NCBI GenBank assembly: GCA_016934315.1
Contig: JAFGSY010000014.1
Span: 62,001 to 126,000 of the forward strand
Length of the DNA stretch: 64,000 nucleotides
From: Candidatus Anaeroferrophillus wilburensis
Lineage (GTDB): Bacteria; Desulfobacterota; Anaeroferrophillalia; Anaeroferrophillales; Anaeroferrophillaceae
Reading direction: 5' to 3'
Position numbers and translations under genes: made by a program. Of this stretch, positions 63,982 through 64,000 are shown one piece after another (position 1 is the stretch's first letter; each line of letters opens with the position of its first letter). The notes under the pieces were generated by a model. It did no database searches and had not been told where the DNA came from. It saw only the letters and a program-made list of their open reading frames with translations.

Positions 63982-64000
63982 TCGATCATAACTGGACAGC

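Overview
The window looks like chromosome of a Gram-negative anaerobe of the former Deltaproteobacteria (Desulfobacterota). The evidence is the combination of c-type and octaheme cytochromes, a Tat-exported Mo enzyme, a hybrid-cluster protein operon, rubredoxin and flavodoxin genes, a NIF-type Fe-S/cysteine operon, a TRAP transporter and a classical outer-membrane autotransporter. No rRNA, tRNA, CRISPR array, insertion sequence or prophage was recognised. Lineage is inferred from gene content only; no sulfate-reduction genes are present to narrow it.

Layout. 0-6 kb: a respiratory type II molybdoenzyme (alpha, beta, TorD-like chaperone) preceded by a monoheme cytochrome and a SurA-like protein. 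6-14 kb: hcp with an HD-like protein and a ferredoxin, then a large hybrid sensor kinase and an MgtC-like protein. 14-18 kb: cysK-nifU-nifS-cysE. 18-21.5 kb: a MetE/UroD-like protein, an octaheme cytochrome, a palindromic element and arsC. 21.6-24.6 kb: a DctPQM TRAP transporter. 24.7-33 kb: phoB-phoR-phoU and pstC-pstA-pstS-pstB. 33-34.6 kb: a three-gene HipBST-type toxin-antitoxin system with a long palindromic operator. 34.6-37.2 kb: secB, a SEC-C protein, a lipoprotein hydrolase and a small exported protein.

37-48.5 kb is the least ordinary stretch. It holds a radical SAM enzyme, a 2-hydroxyacid dehydrogenase, three PaaK/CapK-like adenylate-forming ligases, a glutamine-synthetase-like ligase, a P-loop NTPase, a beta-keto acid cleavage enzyme, a NeuD-like acyltransferase and a TIGR03032 protein. 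Three neighbouring genes between 44.2 and 47.3 kb are broken: one by an in-frame TGA that has a SECIS-like hairpin downstream, and two by single-base shifts in homopolymer runs. 48.6-53.8 kb encodes one 1730-residue autotransporter with about 28 tandem rungs.

54.5-64 kb is almost entirely on the minus strand: an MFS transporter, YjbQ, two flavodoxin-like proteins, rubredoxin, a monoheme cytochrome, a ferritin-like protein, a tiny RCKP-type zinc/iron ribbon, a second octaheme cytochrome, then a DapA/HOGA-like aldolase, an alanine-glyoxylate-type aminotransferase and a tandem SagB-like nitroreductase.

How it fits together. Hcp, the octaheme HAO-family cytochromes and the rubredoxin/flavodoxin/ferritin-like set point to electron-transfer and nitrosative/oxidative stress functions. 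Matching CRP/FNR-type palindromes lie upstream of hcp and upstream of the MetE-like/octaheme pair, suggesting a shared regulon. Phosphate uptake and cysteine/Fe-S assembly are housekeeping. The 37-48.5 kb ligase cluster is the best candidate for an undescribed pathway.
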